DNA from: Myxococcales bacterium
Lineage (GTDB): Bacteria > Myxococcota_A > Polyangia > Palsa-1104
Reading direction: 5' to 3'
Length of the DNA stretch: 64,000 bases
Assembly (NCBI GenBank): GCA_003170275.1
Contig: PNAM01000041.1
Location: 25,336-89,335, forward strand
The translations under genes were made by a program, and so were the position numbers. Of this stretch, positions 43,812 to 51,770 are shown in pieces. The first letter of the stretch is position 1, and each line of letters starts with the position of its first letter. A model generated the notes under the pieces. It searched no databases. It saw nothing but the letters and a program-made list of their open reading frames with translations, and was not told where the DNA came from.

Positions 43812-44954
43812 CTAGCGCGACCAGCCCCAGCCGAGCGCGGCGAACATGCCCCAGCCGCCGGCGATGCTGTTGGGGCGCAGCGTCGGGGACCAGCCGCCGC
43901 GCAGATCGAGCTGCCACGCGCGCCAGCGGAGGTCGGCGAACACGCCTACGCCCGCCAGCACGGCGGCGCGGCCGAGCGCACCGGCGCGATCGGCGTCGTC
44001 GAGGACCACCGTGTCGAGGAGCACCCCCACCTCGTGCTCGCGCCAGGCGCGCACGTGCAGCGTCGCGTCGGTGGCCGCCACCTTGCCGGCGAGATAGCCC
44101 GCCCAGGGCGCGCCCGCCAGCGGCACGCTGTACGGGTTGAGCCCGCCCACGCGGAGTCGCACCAGGTCGTCCTCGCCGCTCATCCAGCACGCCACCTCGT
44201 CGAGCTGAAAGCGCACGCGCGCGTGTACCTTTACGCCGGCGCGTAGCCACTGACGCACGGAGTAGATGCTGCGCGCCGGATCGTTGCGCGTCTCGTCGGG
44301 CGCGCCCCAGCGTCGCGCCTCCGAGCGCTGGTCGAGCCCGAGCTCGACGCCGAACGCGACGCCGCGCACGCGCGGGTGCAGCCGCTGCGCCTGCCGGTCC
44401 CCGTCGAGCAACCAGAGCGTGTAGCGTAGCCGCAGCTCGCCGACCCACGCCTCGGGCGGCAGCGACAGATCGCCGTCCGTGCTGCCGTTGCGCTGAAACA
44501 GCCAGCGCCGCGCGGTCACCGCCAGCTCCAGGAAGTGCGGCGCCGCGTCGAGCTTGGCGTAGCCGCCCAGCGCGGCGTAGCTGGCGTAGAAGCCGCGCCC
44601 GGGTTCGTTGCGCCCGTCGCGATAGTACTCGTCGAGCAGGCCGGCGATGAGCGCCTCGCCGGTGGCGTTGACGCCCACCTCGCCGCGCCCGAACCGCAGC
44701 CGGTCGTACGAGAGGCGCAGCGTGTCGCTGTTGAGCTCGATTGCCAGGTGCGAGCCGCGCGGCAGCCCATCGAGATCGTAACGCAGGAGCCCGAAGCCGT
44801 GCCCATCGAGCGCCGGGCTGAGCGTCAACTCGGCGCCCGCGGCGATGGTGAGCTGATGGTGAAGGCCGGTGGCCTGGGCGGATCCCGCCAGCGCCAGCAG
44901 CGCCGCGATTCCGGTTGCGCGAAGGAGCCCGGCTCGCTCGGAATTCTCGCTCAG
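43812..44954 (-). CDS. Outer-membrane or exported protein of unknown function, atypical start
   Basis: About 380 aa. The frame runs back past TTG 44828 through a signal-like stretch (GLLRATGIAALLALAGSAQA), with no ATG/GTG/TTG start before the upstream stop. The only start-like codon is CTG 44954, whose bases overlap the preceding TGA as CTGA, mimicking ATGA coupling. The mature part looks like a beta-strand-rich barrel (GFYASYAALGGYAKLDAAPH, VGELRLRYTLWLLDGD, WQLDLRGGWSPTLRPNSIAGG) ending in aromatic MFAALGWGWSR. No family recognised. It follows the SnoaL-like gene. Confidence 0.62.
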   Translation of the reverse strand: MSENSERAGLLRATGIAALLALAGSAQATGLHHQLTIAAGAELTLSPALDGHGFGLLRYDLDGLPRGSHLAIELNSDTLRLSYDRLRFGRGEVGVNATGEALIAGLLDEYYRDGRNEPGRGFYASYAALGGYAKLDAAPHFLELAVTARRWLFQRNGSTDGDLSLPPEAWVGELRLRYTLWLLDGDRQAQRLHPRVRGVAFGVELGLDQRSEARRWGAPDETRNDPARSIYSVRQWLRAGVKVHARVRFQLDEVACWMSGEDDLVRLRVGGLNPYSVPLAGAPWAGYLAGKVAATDATLHVRAWREHEVGVLLDTVVLDDADRAGALGRAAVLAGVGVFADLRWRAWQLDLRGGWSPTLRPNSIAGGWGMFAALGWGWSR

Positions 44955-45316
44955 CGAGGCGCCAGCCGGGCTCGCATCGCCTCGGCAAGCGCCTGCGCAC
45001 CGGAGAGCGGGCGCACCATCACCGTGAGGCGCGCGACCTGCCCGCCAGCGTCCAGCTCGATCAGGTCGACGCCGTCGAGCTGGCGCTCGCCCACCCGGGC
45101 ACGGAAGACCAGCGCGGAGTGCTGGCCGGTCTCCATCTCGGCGACATAGACGAAGTCCTCGAACACCTGCGCAACGGTGGCCAGGATGAAGCCGACTTGC
45201 TCACGGCCCTGGTACGGTTGGAACGAGACCGGGCTGTGAAACACCACGTTGGGCGCGAGCAGGTTCGTGAGTGCTGCCAGGTCCCTGGCTTCCACGGCTT
45301 GTCGGAATGCTCTCAT
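44951..45316 (-). CDS. SnoaL/NTF2-like protein
   Basis: 121 aa. Small cone-shaped fold pattern: FRQAVEARDLAALTNLLAPN at the start, LVFRARVGERQLDGVDLIEL in the middle and VARLTVMVRPLSGAQAL at the end, as in SnoaL-like polyketide cyclase / NTF2 proteins. A short AGGA ribosome site precedes ATG 45316. Function open (small-molecule binding or isomerase). It is followed by the barrel-like gene with CTGA overlap. Confidence 0.82.
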   Translation of the reverse strand: MRAFRQAVEARDLAALTNLLAPNVVFHSPVSFQPYQGREQVGFILATVAQVFEDFVYVAEMETGQHSALVFRARVGERQLDGVDLIELDAGGQVARLTVMVRPLSGAQALAEAMRARLAPR

Positions 45317-45320
45317 TTTC

Positions 45321-45485
45321 CTACATGGTAGCAGGGGGCTCGAGCGAGAACGAGCTCACGAGCTGGGCGATCAGCGTCTTGAGCACGGCGCCGTTGCTCT
45401 CGCCGATGGCGACGACTGGCGTATGCCTACTGACGGACGGTGGGGTAAACACTCCCTGATCGGGGCCTCTTCCCCCGGGGTACAT
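45321..45485 (-). CDS. Possible small protein upstream of SnoaL-like gene
   Basis: 54 codons with a plausible protein text near the end (TPVVAIGESNGAVLKTLIAQ) just before the SnoaL-like start. No good ribosome site. It may instead be an extension or remnant; the rest of 45317-45632 holds two direct repeats but no other gene I can support. Confidence 0.22.
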   Translation of the reverse strand: MYPGGRGPDQGVFTPPSVSRHTPVVAIGESNGAVLKTLIAQLVSSFSLEPPATM

Positions 45486-45513
45486 GGTCGCAGTTCGAGA
45501 AGTCGCGCCGGGG

Positions 45514-45595
45514 TGCGCAACGATCGTACAGCGCGCGAACCGCAGCTCCTCGCGATCCGGCGCGCCGTCCGGGAGTTGCGCAACTCTCGTACAGC
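45514..45595. repeat. Two 19-bp direct repeats spaced 63 bp
   Basis: TGCGCAACGATCGTACAGC (45514-45532) and TGCGCAACTCTCGTACAGC (45577-45595), two mismatches. The 63-bp offset is six helical turns, placing both on one face of the DNA, and the second ends 37 nt upstream of the cytochrome-like gene start at 45633. Candidate operators. Confidence 0.5.
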
Positions 45596-45632
45596 TCCGT
45601 CGGTGGCACCACACTTGAAATGGAGGGAACGC

Positions 45633-46298
45633 ATGGATACCCCAGCCGCGCCCAGGCTCGCCACGATGCTGCTGTTCGCCGCCGCGCTCGCGGTCGCCGG
45701 CTGCCTTCCCGATTACACGACCCCGGCCGGGGGAGCGCAGGGCGTCGGGGACCCGGGCACCGGCCCCGGCGGCACCGGCCCGGGCGGCACGGACGACGCC
45801 GGCACCGCGGGAAACCCCGGCCCCGGTCCGGCTCCCACGGACGATCTCGGCGGCGCGCCGGCGCAAGATCTCGCGCACTCGCCGTCCGCCGATCTGGCGC
45901 CCTCGGCGGCCGACTCGGGCGTGGTGTGCGACAACCTGCAATCGACCGCCAACCTGTCTTCACCGACCGGCCACCACAACGCCGGTCAGGAGTGCCAGGG
46001 CTGCCACGCGCCCGGCGGCGGCGCGCCTACGTTCTACGTCGGCGGCACGCTCTACAACGCGGTGACCGGCGGCGCCGCGGTCGCCGGCGCGACCCTCAAC
46101 GTGACCGACGCCGCGGGCAAGAAGGTCAAGATCATCAGCGCCACCAACGGCAACTTCTGGACCTCGACCGCGCTCACCTACCCGCTGACGCTCGACGCGT
46201 CCCTGTGCCCGGCGACCCTGCCGATGAGCGCCACCGTCGGCAGCAACGGCGCCTGCAACAACTGCCACAACAGCACCTTCCGCGTCCACCTGCCGTAG
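45633..46298 (+). CDS. Lipoprotein with two c-type heme-binding motifs
   Basis: 221 aa from ATG 45633, with GGAGG upstream. Lipobox LFAAALAVAGCLPD, an Asp/Pro/Gly-rich spacer, then CQGCHAPGG (first CxxCH) and, near the C terminus, CNNCHNSTF (second CxxCH). Between them is a beta-rich insertion (FYVGGTLYNAVTGGAAVAG, LNVTDAAGKKVKIISATNG) like a carboxypeptidase-regulatory domain. Predicted diheme-type outer-surface electron carrier, convergent with the DUF3570/TlpA/Rieske redox group. Confidence 0.85.
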   Translation: MDTPAAPRLATMLLFAAALAVAGCLPDYTTPAGGAQGVGDPGTGPGGTGPGGTDDAGTAGNPGPGPAPTDDLGGAPAQDLAHSPSADLAPSAADSGVVCDNLQSTANLSSPTGHHNAGQECQGCHAPGGGAPTFYVGGTLYNAVTGGAAVAGATLNVTDAAGKKVKIISATNGNFWTSTALTYPLTLDASLCPATLPMSATVGSNGACNNCHNSTFRVHLP

Positions 46299-46334
46299 TC
46301 ATCCAGTCGCGAGCGATCGGAAATGAGGAGGGTC

Positions 46335-47534
46335 TCACGGCTCCCAGGTGAGACCGAGCTCGACGAAGCCACTGGTGCGCGACTTGAGCAGCACGAAATC
46401 GGGATAGCTGTAGTAGAGCACGTCGACGGTGCCGTCGAAGAGCACGCGCGTGTCGCCGGGATGGTGCGACTGTTTGACCACTCGCGAGATCCCCAGGTTG
46501 ACCACGTGCCCGAGCTCGCGGCTCAGCTCCTTGTCAGAGGTGTAGAAAGCATATTGATCCGCCGCGAGGAGATACTTGGGCCGATAGAAGTCGGCGTCCG
46601 ATTGGATGTAGAAGCGATAGCCGATCCGGAAGCGCCACGCCGCGGTGGCCGCGCGCAGCTCGAGCGCCGCGGTCAGGCTCTCGATCCCCCAGCTGTCGAG
46701 CCCGAGCCGCACCTGTGAGTAGAGCCCCAATCCCTCGGCGAACGAATGCACCCATTCCAGGACCGCGGCGTGGCGGATGCGCAGGTCCGGCACCGTCTCG
46801 GGCAGGCCGTCGGGAGAGCCGATGGTGTTCGCGAAGGTGATGCGCTGGTTGGAGCCGACGGAGGTGGTCCAATCGCCGAAGCGCACGTTGCGATAGGGCG
46901 AGGCCTGATAGCCGATCGCGGCGGCGCCGTCGTAGCGCAGGCGCAGGGCGTCGTTGCTGGTGAGCACCTGCGCGGCGCCGGCGGTCCAGCCGAGCTCGTA
47001 CATCTGCCGCGCGAACGTGCTGTCGAGGACGGTGCCGATCCAGTTGTAGGTGAAGGTCGCGCCGGCGAGCAGCGTGGTGGCGCGCTCGAACAGGTCGATC
47101 GATCCGTTCAGGCCGCCGTTGACGCTGTTGTAGTCGCGCTCATTGGCGTACGAGGCGGAGAGGTTGGCCACGTGGCCGCTCGCGTCGCGCCAGCCGGCGC
47201 CGAGGGTGGCTGCCAGCCGGCGATCGAACATCTTGCCGCCCGTCGTCGAGGTGTTACCCGAGGCGCTGGTGACCACGTCGACCTTGCTCAGCCCGGGCGA
47301 CGAGCGCACGTCGACCGACGAGCTCGAGATCACATCGACCGCGGCGCTGCCGCTCACGGTCCAGCGGCCGATCGCGCCCGCGACCGCGGCGAGCGCGCGC
47401 CACACGATGGTCTGGTCGCCGTCGGCGTAGAGACCCGTGCGTCCCGCGCCGGTGACGGCTTGCGCAGGCTCCTCGGCGTGCGCACGCGGCACGACCGCCG
47501 CCAGGCAGCCGAGGATCGCGGCGACGCGGCTCAA
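46335..47534 (-). CDS. DUF3570-type outer-membrane protein
   Basis: 399 aa with TTG 47534, overlapping the DUF4266 stop as TTGA. Signal-like AAILGCLAAVVPRAHA. Motifs of DUF3570 are present: SSSSVDVRSSP near the N terminus, DRRLAATLGAGWRDASGHVANL and ASYANERDYNSVNG, ending FVELGLTWEP with alternating strands of a beta-barrel. In known clusters DUF3570 occurs with DUF4266 and a thioredoxin, often with ApbE; here TlpA and a Rieske protein are present and ApbE is not. Function is unknown but redox-linked by context. Confidence 0.85.
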   Translation of the reverse strand: MSRVAAILGCLAAVVPRAHAEEPAQAVTGAGRTGLYADGDQTIVWRALAAVAGAIGRWTVSGSAAVDVISSSSVDVRSSPGLSKVDVVTSASGNTSTTGGKMFDRRLAATLGAGWRDASGHVANLSASYANERDYNSVNGGLNGSIDLFERATTLLAGATFTYNWIGTVLDSTFARQMYELGWTAGAAQVLTSNDALRLRYDGAAAIGYQASPYRNVRFGDWTTSVGSNQRITFANTIGSPDGLPETVPDLRIRHAAVLEWVHSFAEGLGLYSQVRLGLDSWGIESLTAALELRAATAAWRFRIGYRFYIQSDADFYRPKYLLAADQYAFYTSDKELSRELGHVVNLGISRVVKQSHHPGDTRVLFDGTVDVLYYSYPDFVLLKSRTSGFVELGLTWEP

Positions 47535-47752
47535 TGACAACCGCAGCCGGCGCCTGCGCTGCCCGGACCCGCGCTCGGGAACGTGCTGCCCTCGGTGATC
47601 TCGAGGACCGAGTCCCGTTGCGAGTCGGCGAGCGGCGCCATCTGGAATTGCATGGCGGGGCTCGCGAGGCGCCCGCGCTGCCACGGACGCACCCGCGCGC
47701 AGCCGCCGAGCGAGCAGGCGACGACGAGGACGACGAGGACGCGCGCGACCAT
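47531..47752 (-). CDS. DUF4266-type small lipoprotein
   Basis: 73 aa. Signal with lipobox (VVACSLGGCARV), then the DUF4266 signature RPWQRGRLASPAMQF, and a Cys-rich C terminus (GSAGAGCGCH). The terminal CGCH recalls the conserved Cys tail of this family. Likely lipidated and exposed, possibly metal-binding. Immediately upstream of the DUF3570 gene (coupled) and downstream of tlpA. Confidence 0.85.
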   Translation of the reverse strand: MVARVLVVLVVACSLGGCARVRPWQRGRLASPAMQFQMAPLADSQRDSVLEITEGSTFPSAGPGSAGAGCGCH

Positions 47753-47766
47753 CGACGTGAGGCGAT

Positions 47767-48264
47767 CTACCTGGCCGCCGCGAGCTGCGAGAGCTGCTTC
47801 TCGATCTTGGCCTCGTCGCCGTCGTCGAAGCCGGCGTTCACCACGCGCACCACGCCGCTCCGATCGACGACGAACGAGGACGGCATCTTGGGCGGCTCGT
47901 ACTTGCCGACGATGCTCTTGTCGGTGTCGGGAACGACGGTGAGCTGCTGAAGGCCATTGGACTTGATGAACGCTTCGGCGTTCGCCCGATCGTCGTCGAT
48001 GTTGACGGTGACGATCTCGATGCCGCGCGGCTTGAGCCGCTTGGCCATCTTGCCGAGCAGCGGCAGCTCCTTCTTGCAGGGCTCGCACCACGAGGCCCAG
48101 AAGTCGACCAACACCACCTTGCCGCGCAGCGACGAGAGCTTCACGGTGAGGCCGGTGGTGCTCTTCTTCTCGAAATCCGCAGCGCGATCGCCGGCCTTCA
48201 TTTCAGCGAACGCCGCCGTGGCGAGCGAGAGCACGAGCGCGAACGTTCCAAGGCGGGCGAGCAT
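47767..48264 (-). CDS. TlpA-like thioredoxin-fold protein
   Basis: 165 aa from ATG 48264, with GGAGG upstream. Signal peptide TFALVLSLATAAFAE. Thioredoxin-like domain with the active-site motif WASWCEPCKKEL (WCEPCK), plus VDFWAS before and GIEIVTVNIDDD after, as in TlpA/ResA redox proteins that reduce periplasmic disulfides, including apocytochrome c. It lies between the Rieske gene and DUF4266 in the redox group. Confidence 0.92.
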   Translation of the reverse strand: MLARLGTFALVLSLATAAFAEMKAGDRAADFEKKSTTGLTVKLSSLRGKVVLVDFWASWCEPCKKELPLLGKMAKRLKPRGIEIVTVNIDDDRANAEAFIKSNGLQQLTVVPDTDKSIVGKYEPPKMPSSFVVDRSGVVRVVNAGFDDGDEAKIEKQLSQLAAAR

Positions 48265-48281
48265 TTGCGACTTCCTCCGGA

Positions 48282-48791
48282 TTAGCTGCGGGTGGTTGCG
48301 CTGACGGTGGTATTGAAATCGACGATCACGTCGCCCGCCGCATCGACGCACAACGCGTAGTGATCGAGCGGCGAGAACGCCGGCGAGGTCGGATGCTGCC
48401 CGTTCAGATCGAACGTGGCGCCGTGGCAGGGACAAAAGAATTGGGAGGTCGCCTTGCGCACGGTGCACCCGGCGTGCGGGCAGATCGCGTTGAGCGCGTA
48501 GAGCCCGCCCGAGTCACGGCAGACGAAGAGATCGTAGCTCTGGTTGTCGGTGAAGTGCACGGCGGCGCCGGCGGCGATGGCGGAGGCCTGCCCCGCGTTC
48601 ACGCCGGCGGCGCAGTTGCCGTTGCCCTGGCCCTGGGCGAGATCCGGCTGGCCGCTCGAGCCGAGGTCGCCGGCCGTGCCACCATCCTGTCCGCCGGTCT
48701 CGGTGCACGCTCCCAGCCCGATAGACACCAGTCCCACGCCCGCGGCGGCACAAAACCCGCGGCGCGACACGCCACCTCTCGACTCGTTCAT
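48282..48791 (-). CDS. Rieske 2Fe-2S protein with Tat-type signal
   Basis: 169 aa. Twin-arginine signal SRRGFCAAAGVGLVSIGLG ending in a lipobox-like ACTE. The Rieske cluster is complete: ICPHAGCTV then FFCPCHGATF (CxH-15ish-CxxH), as in periplasmic arsenite oxidase or cytochrome-bc small Rieske proteins. It carries one electron at the membrane. It overlaps the upstream lipoprotein by 4 nt (ATGA) and lies 17 nt before tlpA. Confidence 0.93.
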   Translation of the reverse strand: MNESRGGVSRRGFCAAAGVGLVSIGLGACTETGGQDGGTAGDLGSSGQPDLAQGQGNGNCAAGVNAGQASAIAAGAAVHFTDNQSYDLFVCRDSGGLYALNAICPHAGCTVRKATSQFFCPCHGATFDLNGQHPTSPAFSPLDHYALCVDAAGDVIVDFNTTVSATTRS

Positions 48792-49495
48792 AGGTCACCC
48801 CAGCTGAGCTCGACCGTGCGCGAGCGCAGCACGATCGTAAGCGTTCCTGCGACGGGAAACGGCTGCGCCCAGGCCCAGCGGAGCAGCCCCACCAGTCGCC
48901 CATCGAGCGCCGGCCCGTCGAACATGCCGCGAATCCGGACCCGCGCACCGACGGCGTCGATGTCCACCAACTGGTAGGCGATCTTGCGCGCGATCATCGT
49001 GCCGCCGACGCGCACCGTCGCGGAGCCCGACCAGCGAGCGCCGGGCGCGATCACGCCCTCCGGGGCGAGGGACATCCCGACCAGCGAGAGCCCATCGACG
49101 AACGCGGTGATCGCGGTGACGGTCTCGTCGTTCGAGCGGGCGATGCGCGGATCGTCCTCGTCGGGGACGGAGAAGGCGGATCGAAGGAGTGAGCCATCTC
49201 GCGCCACCGCGGCCTGCGCTCGAATCGACGGCGCGCAAGCGAGGGTCTGCTGTGGTGAGGCGTCGAGGTCGACGTGGACCTCTCCGTCGCGCGACTCGAC
49301 CACTCCGGCGTGGACCTCCAGCGTCAGCGGCGGTCGCGGCGCGCCGTCCTGCGGCTCCTTGATGGCGGCGGAGAGGATCAGCGATTGCGACGCGCCCACC
49401 TTGGGCTCGAGGTGCAGGGTGGACTCGGCCGCCGTCGCGCAGCCGGTGAGCTGCGCGAACGCGAACAAGGCGGCAGCACGATGGCTCGTCGACAT
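48788..49495 (-). CDS. Lipoprotein of the redox group, unknown domain
   Basis: 235 aa from ATG 49495. Lipobox LFAFAQLTGCATA. Domain with regular beta text (TLEVHAGVVESRDGEVHVDL, SATVRVGGTMIARKIAYQLV) and a single Cys (TLACAPSIR). It is coupled (ATGA) to the Rieske gene, so it is the probable first gene of the redox operon that runs to 46335. No family recognised. The 49496-49733 interval upstream holds no gene I can support. Confidence 0.78.
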   Translation of the reverse strand: MSTSHRAAALFAFAQLTGCATAAESTLHLEPKVGASQSLILSAAIKEPQDGAPRPPLTLEVHAGVVESRDGEVHVDLDASPQQTLACAPSIRAQAAVARDGSLLRSAFSVPDEDDPRIARSNDETVTAITAFVDGLSLVGMSLAPEGVIAPGARWSGSATVRVGGTMIARKIAYQLVDIDAVGARVRIRGMFDGPALDGRLVGLLRWAWAQPFPVAGTLTIVLRSRTVELSWGDL

Positions 49496-49733
49496 TCCCG
49501 GGGCCTTGGGTTCAAGCAACGTGCCAGGCTGAGCGCAACGCCCGGATCGGGGCGAAAGCGCGTTCTGTGCGCTGCGCACGGGCCTGGTCGCACTTCCGGA
49601 CTCTGGCTTAGTGCCGCGTCGCGAAGATCTGTTGAAACGAGCCGCCACCGGGGCAGGGATGTCGCAACCGTCGCTGCGCAAACCTCAGTCGGTGCGCAAG
49701 CTTCGTCCTACACCCTCGGGCGCTCCGCTTGGG

Positions 49734-51728
49734 TCAGGCTTCCGGCTCGAGGAGCCGGGCGATCTGCGGGCTGAAGGCTTTCTTGGGGTCGATCGTGAGG
49801 TTGTAGCGGGTGCGCGAGATCTCCACCATCGTGCGCGCGAGCTGCGGGTGATCCTTGAGCGCCTTGACGAAGTTGGTCTTGTCCAGGACGTAGAGGTCGG
49901 CCTGGGTCTTGGCGCGCACGGTGGCGACGCGCGGCTCGGAGGTGAGCAGGGCGCGCTCGCCGAAGAAGCTGCCCTCGGCCAGCGTGTTGAGCAGCTTGCC
50001 GTCTCCGTCGAGGACCTCGACCTCGCCGCGCGCCACGAAGTACATCTCCTGCCCGAGCTCGCCCTTCTTCACGATCGAGTCGCCGGCCGAGTAGACCATC
50101 GGCTTGAGCATGAGCGCGAGCTTGTGCTGGAACACCGGGGTCGCGCCCTGGAACAGCGGGACCTTCTCGAGGACCGCGCGGTTGATCACGTCGAGCCACT
50201 TGCGCCCGTCGCGCTCGATCAGGTTGAACGCCGCCTTGGGACCCCAGCTGCCGGCTTCGTAGTTGGGGAACTCCTTGCCCGCGGGCGCGCTCGACCACAG
50301 ATCGAGCAGCGGCTGGGCGATGCGCCACGCGGTCTCGACCAGATCGGTGCGCGAGAACAGCGTCGCGTCGCCGATCATGCAGTTGTAGATCAGGACCTCG
50401 TAGCCGGTGCCGCGCGAGGCCTCGAACGACTCCGAGTAGTCGAAGCGCATGTTGACCTTCTGCAGCGACATGGTCGGCCCGGGGCTCTTGGCCTGGAAGC
50501 GGAACTCGATCCCTTGATCGGGCTGGATGTGGAAGATGAGCTGATTGGACTCGAGGTGGCTCACCTCCGGCGTGTGACGGAAGATCACCTCCGGCGCCTT
50601 CTTGAACTGCACCAGGATCTCGGTGCCGCGCTTCCACAGCGACTTGCCCGAGCGCAGGTAGATCGGCACGCCCTCCCAGCGCCAGTTCTCGATGTGCAGC
50701 TTCATCGCCGCGAAGGTCTCCGTCGACGAATCGGGCGCGACGTCCTTCTCCTGGCGATAGCCGGGCACCGGCGTGCCGTCGGGCTTCTTGCCCGGACCGT
50801 ACTGCCCGCGCACCGTGTGCGTGCGCACCTCCTGCGGGCTCATCACGCGCACCGCGTCCAGCACCTTGGCCTTCTCGTTGCGAATGGCGTCGGACTTGAA
50901 CGAGCTGGGCGGCTCCATGCACAGATAGGCGAGCATCTGGAACATGTGGTTCTGGATCATGTCGCGCAGCACGCCGGAGCGGTCGTAGTAGCCGCCGCGC
51001 CCCTCGACGCCGACCGTCTCGGCGACGGTGAACTGGATGTGATCGATGTGGTGCCGGTTCCACAAGGGCTCGAACAGCCCGTTGGAGAAGCGGAACGCGA
51101 GCAGGTTCTGCACCGTCTCCTTGCCGAGATAGTGATCGATCCGGTAGAGCTGATCTTCGTTCCAGTGGGCGAGCAGCACGCGGTTGAGCTCGATCGCCGA
51201 GTCGAGGTCGTGGCCGAACGGCTTCTCGACGATGATGCGCCGCCAGCCGTGCGTGGTGTTCTTGAAGCCGGCCTTGTCGAGGCTGTTCGAGACCATGCCG
51301 AACACCGACGGCGGCGTCGCCATGTAGAAGAGGATGTTGCCCTGCGCCTGGTACTCGCCGTCGAGCCGGGTCACCAGCTCGGCGAGCCGCTGAAACGCGG
51401 CCGGGTCGTCGAACTTGCCGGGCGTGTAGTACAGGCGCCGCACGAACCCGTCCCACACCTGTGGGTCGAACTCCTTGCGTGTCGAGAACTTCTTGATGTC
51501 CTCGCTCATCCGTCCGCGGAACTCCTCGGTGGTGAGCTCGTCCATCGCGATGCCCACGATCGCGCAGTTGGCGGGGAACAAGCCGTCGCACGCGAGGTTG
51601 TAGAAGGCGGGCATCAGGAGCCGCTTGGTCAGATCGCCGGAGGCCCCAAAGATGACCATGATGCACGGGTCGGCGCCCGTTGCACCGGCCGGGCGCTCCT
51701 CCCCGATCGTCAGCGTCGTGTGGGTCAT
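49734..51728 (-). CDS. zwf: Glucose-6-phosphate 1-dehydrogenase fused to a cNMP-binding domain
   Basis: 664 aa. Residues about 20-510 are G6PD, the first enzyme of the pentose-phosphate route: NAD(P)-site IFGASGDLTKRLLMPA, substrate motif YRIDHYLGKETVQN, IIVEKPFGHDL. Residues about 535-645 form a CRP-type cyclic-nucleotide fold with phosphate cassette FFGERALLTSEPRVATVRA. The C-terminal extension is far beyond normal G6PD length. ATG 51728 has TAACAT exactly 6 nt upstream, so a leaderless transcript is likely; GTG 51734 is the alternative. It is divergent from the lipoprotein at 51771. Cyclic-nucleotide or metabolite control is inferred. Confidence 0.94.
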   Translation of the reverse strand: MTHTTLTIGEERPAGATGADPCIMVIFGASGDLTKRLLMPAFYNLACDGLFPANCAIVGIAMDELTTEEFRGRMSEDIKKFSTRKEFDPQVWDGFVRRLYYTPGKFDDPAAFQRLAELVTRLDGEYQAQGNILFYMATPPSVFGMVSNSLDKAGFKNTTHGWRRIIVEKPFGHDLDSAIELNRVLLAHWNEDQLYRIDHYLGKETVQNLLAFRFSNGLFEPLWNRHHIDHIQFTVAETVGVEGRGGYYDRSGVLRDMIQNHMFQMLAYLCMEPPSSFKSDAIRNEKAKVLDAVRVMSPQEVRTHTVRGQYGPGKKPDGTPVPGYRQEKDVAPDSSTETFAAMKLHIENWRWEGVPIYLRSGKSLWKRGTEILVQFKKAPEVIFRHTPEVSHLESNQLIFHIQPDQGIEFRFQAKSPGPTMSLQKVNMRFDYSESFEASRGTGYEVLIYNCMIGDATLFSRTDLVETAWRIAQPLLDLWSSAPAGKEFPNYEAGSWGPKAAFNLIERDGRKWLDVINRAVLEKVPLFQGATPVFQHKLALMLKPMVYSAGDSIVKKGELGQEMYFVARGEVEVLDGDGKLLNTLAEGSFFGERALLTSEPRVATVRAKTQADLYVLDKTNFVKALKDHPQLARTMVEISRTRYNLTIDPKKAFSPQIARLLEPEA

Positions 51729-51734
51729 CGCCAC

Positions 51735-51740
51735 ATGTTA
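51735..51740 (-). promoter_or_regulatory. Candidate -10 element with leaderless spacing (zwf)
   Basis: TAACAT on the minus strand, 6 nt, then ATG 51728. A -35-like TTGTAC lies 17 nt upstream (51763-51758), which is inside the -10 of the opposite promoter. Confidence 0.48.
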
Positions 51741-51758
51741 GCTGTCGGCCGAACGGTG

Positions 51759-51764
51759 TACAAT
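51759..51764 (+). promoter_or_regulatory. Candidate -10 element with leaderless spacing (51771 gene)
   Basis: TACAAT, 6 nt, then GTG 51771. Nearly consensus -10. It faces the zwf -10 at 51735-51740. Confidence 0.5.
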
Positions 51765-51770
51765 GAGCAG

